Positions 6,251 through 6,791 of a stretch of 6,791 bases of DNA are shown here, one piece after another (position 1 is the first letter of the stretch; the number at the start of each line of letters is the position of its first letter). The notes below the pieces were generated by a model. The model saw only the letters and a list, made by a program, of their open reading frames with translations. It made no database searches and was not told where the DNA came from. A program made the translations under genes and the position numbers. The DNA lies in contig DAOUZG010000102.1 of NCBI GenBank assembly GCA_030665705.1, positions 1 to 6,791 of the forward strand, in the 5' to 3' direction. The DNA comes from Deltaproteobacteria bacterium (lineage in GTDB: Bacteria > Myxococcota_A > UBA9160 > SZUA-336).

Positions 6251-6791
6251 TCATCCCTCTCTCCCACTGAAGTACTCCCAGGTGCCCTGAGCCTCGATGG
6301 CCTCAGCGATCCGCCGAAGGGCGAGGGTGTAGGCAGCGCGCCGCACCGAGAGGTTTTCGGTCGAGGAGAGATCCCAGATCTCCTGGAAGGTCCTGGACAT
6401 CACCTCTTCGAGACGGGAGCGCACCTGCTCGAGCGTCCAGGGATAGCCCTGGCGGTTCTGGACCCACTCGAAGTAGCTCACGGTCACGCCTCCCGCGTTC
6501 GCGAGCACGTCGGGGAGCACCACGATGCCACGCTCCCGCAGACGCTGGTCCACCTCTCCGATGATCGGCCCGTTTGCCACCTCAGCGATCACGGGGGCCC
6601 GGATACGGTCCACGTTGCTTGGCCCGATCACCCCCTCGAGGGCGGCCGGGATCAGTAGATCCACGTCGAGCTCGAGGAGTTCCTCGTTGGCGATGCGCTC
6701 GTGCTCGACCATCCCGCACACCGAACCTTCGCAGTACACACCGGCGAGTCTGCGCGTCGCTTCCTTATGCTGGTAGAGACTCTCGATGTCG
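6251..6791 (-). CDS. Glu/Leu/Phe/Val dehydrogenase, C-terminal part (cut by window edge)
   Basis: The frame is open to the right edge and gives the last 179 residues of a glutamate dehydrogenase-type enzyme. These enzymes oxidatively deaminate an amino acid to a 2-oxo acid with NAD(P)+ in the cytoplasm. The family's C-terminal signatures are clear: NEELLELDVDLLIPAALEGVI, the PDVLANAGGVTVSYFEWVQN block, and the final helical region after YPWTLEQV. The catalytic Lys and substrate-binding N-terminal domain lie outside the window. The closest match by eye is to hexameric GdhA-type glutamate dehydrogenases. One oddity is that the segment usually read ANGPTTPEAD is ANGPIIGEVD here (6548-6577). Specificity for glutamate rather than leucine or another amino acid cannot be judged without the N-terminus. 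It converges on the lipoprotein gene. Confidence 0.93.
   Translation of the reverse strand, partial: DIESLYQHKEATRRLAGVYCEGSVCGMVEHERIANEELLELDVDLLIPAALEGVIGPSNVDRIRAPVIAEVANGPIIGEVDQRLRERGIVVLPDVLANAGGVTVSYFEWVQNRQGYPWTLEQVRSRLEEVMSRTFQEIWDLSSTENLSVRRAAYTLALRRIAEAIEAQGTWEYFSGREG

Overview
The window is high-GC DNA, about two thirds G+C by eye. Genes are tightly packed, GTG and TTG starts are common, and one gene carries a bacterial lipobox. This suggests an uncultured soil or sediment bacterium, perhaps from the Rokubacteria, Binatota or Desulfobacterota. The phylum guess is weak because no rRNA or other marker gene is present. I see no mobile element, CRISPR array, tRNA or rRNA.

Layout, left to right. 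Positions 66-4355 hold a minus-strand gene cluster. In transcription order it encodes an FAD subunit (4355-3483), a two-[2Fe-2S] subunit (3481-2996) and a molybdopterin subunit (2999-738). Next come a MoaD/ThiS-type sulfur carrier ending in Gly-Gly (735-490) and a small TPR protein (398-66). The first four genes are separated by 1 base, a 4-base overlap and 2 bases, so they are almost certainly co-transcribed and translationally coupled. The enzyme is a three-subunit molybdenum hydroxylase of the xanthine dehydrogenase/CO dehydrogenase family. Its gene order (FAD, FeS, Mo) is that of coxMSL, but the large subunit lacks the CO dehydrogenase active-site signature, so the substrate is unknown. 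The sulfur carrier probably helps build the molybdopterin dithiolene that this enzyme needs.

Upstream, and also on the minus strand, lies an AI-2E/PerM-family membrane protein (5466-4459). It is divergent from a plus-strand lipoprotein of unknown function (5517-6194). The 50-base gap between them has one AT-rich spot that reads as a -10 element on both strands. Converging on the lipoprotein gene is the C-terminal part of a Glu/Leu-type dehydrogenase (6251 to the right edge, minus strand), cut by the window end.

No clearly new defence or mobile system is visible. The items most worth a second look are the uncharacterised molybdenum hydroxylase with its altered cofactor-loop motif and attached MoaD gene, the tandem hairpins at the end of the MoaD gene, the complete absence of ATG starts in the cluster, and the shared divergent -10 element.
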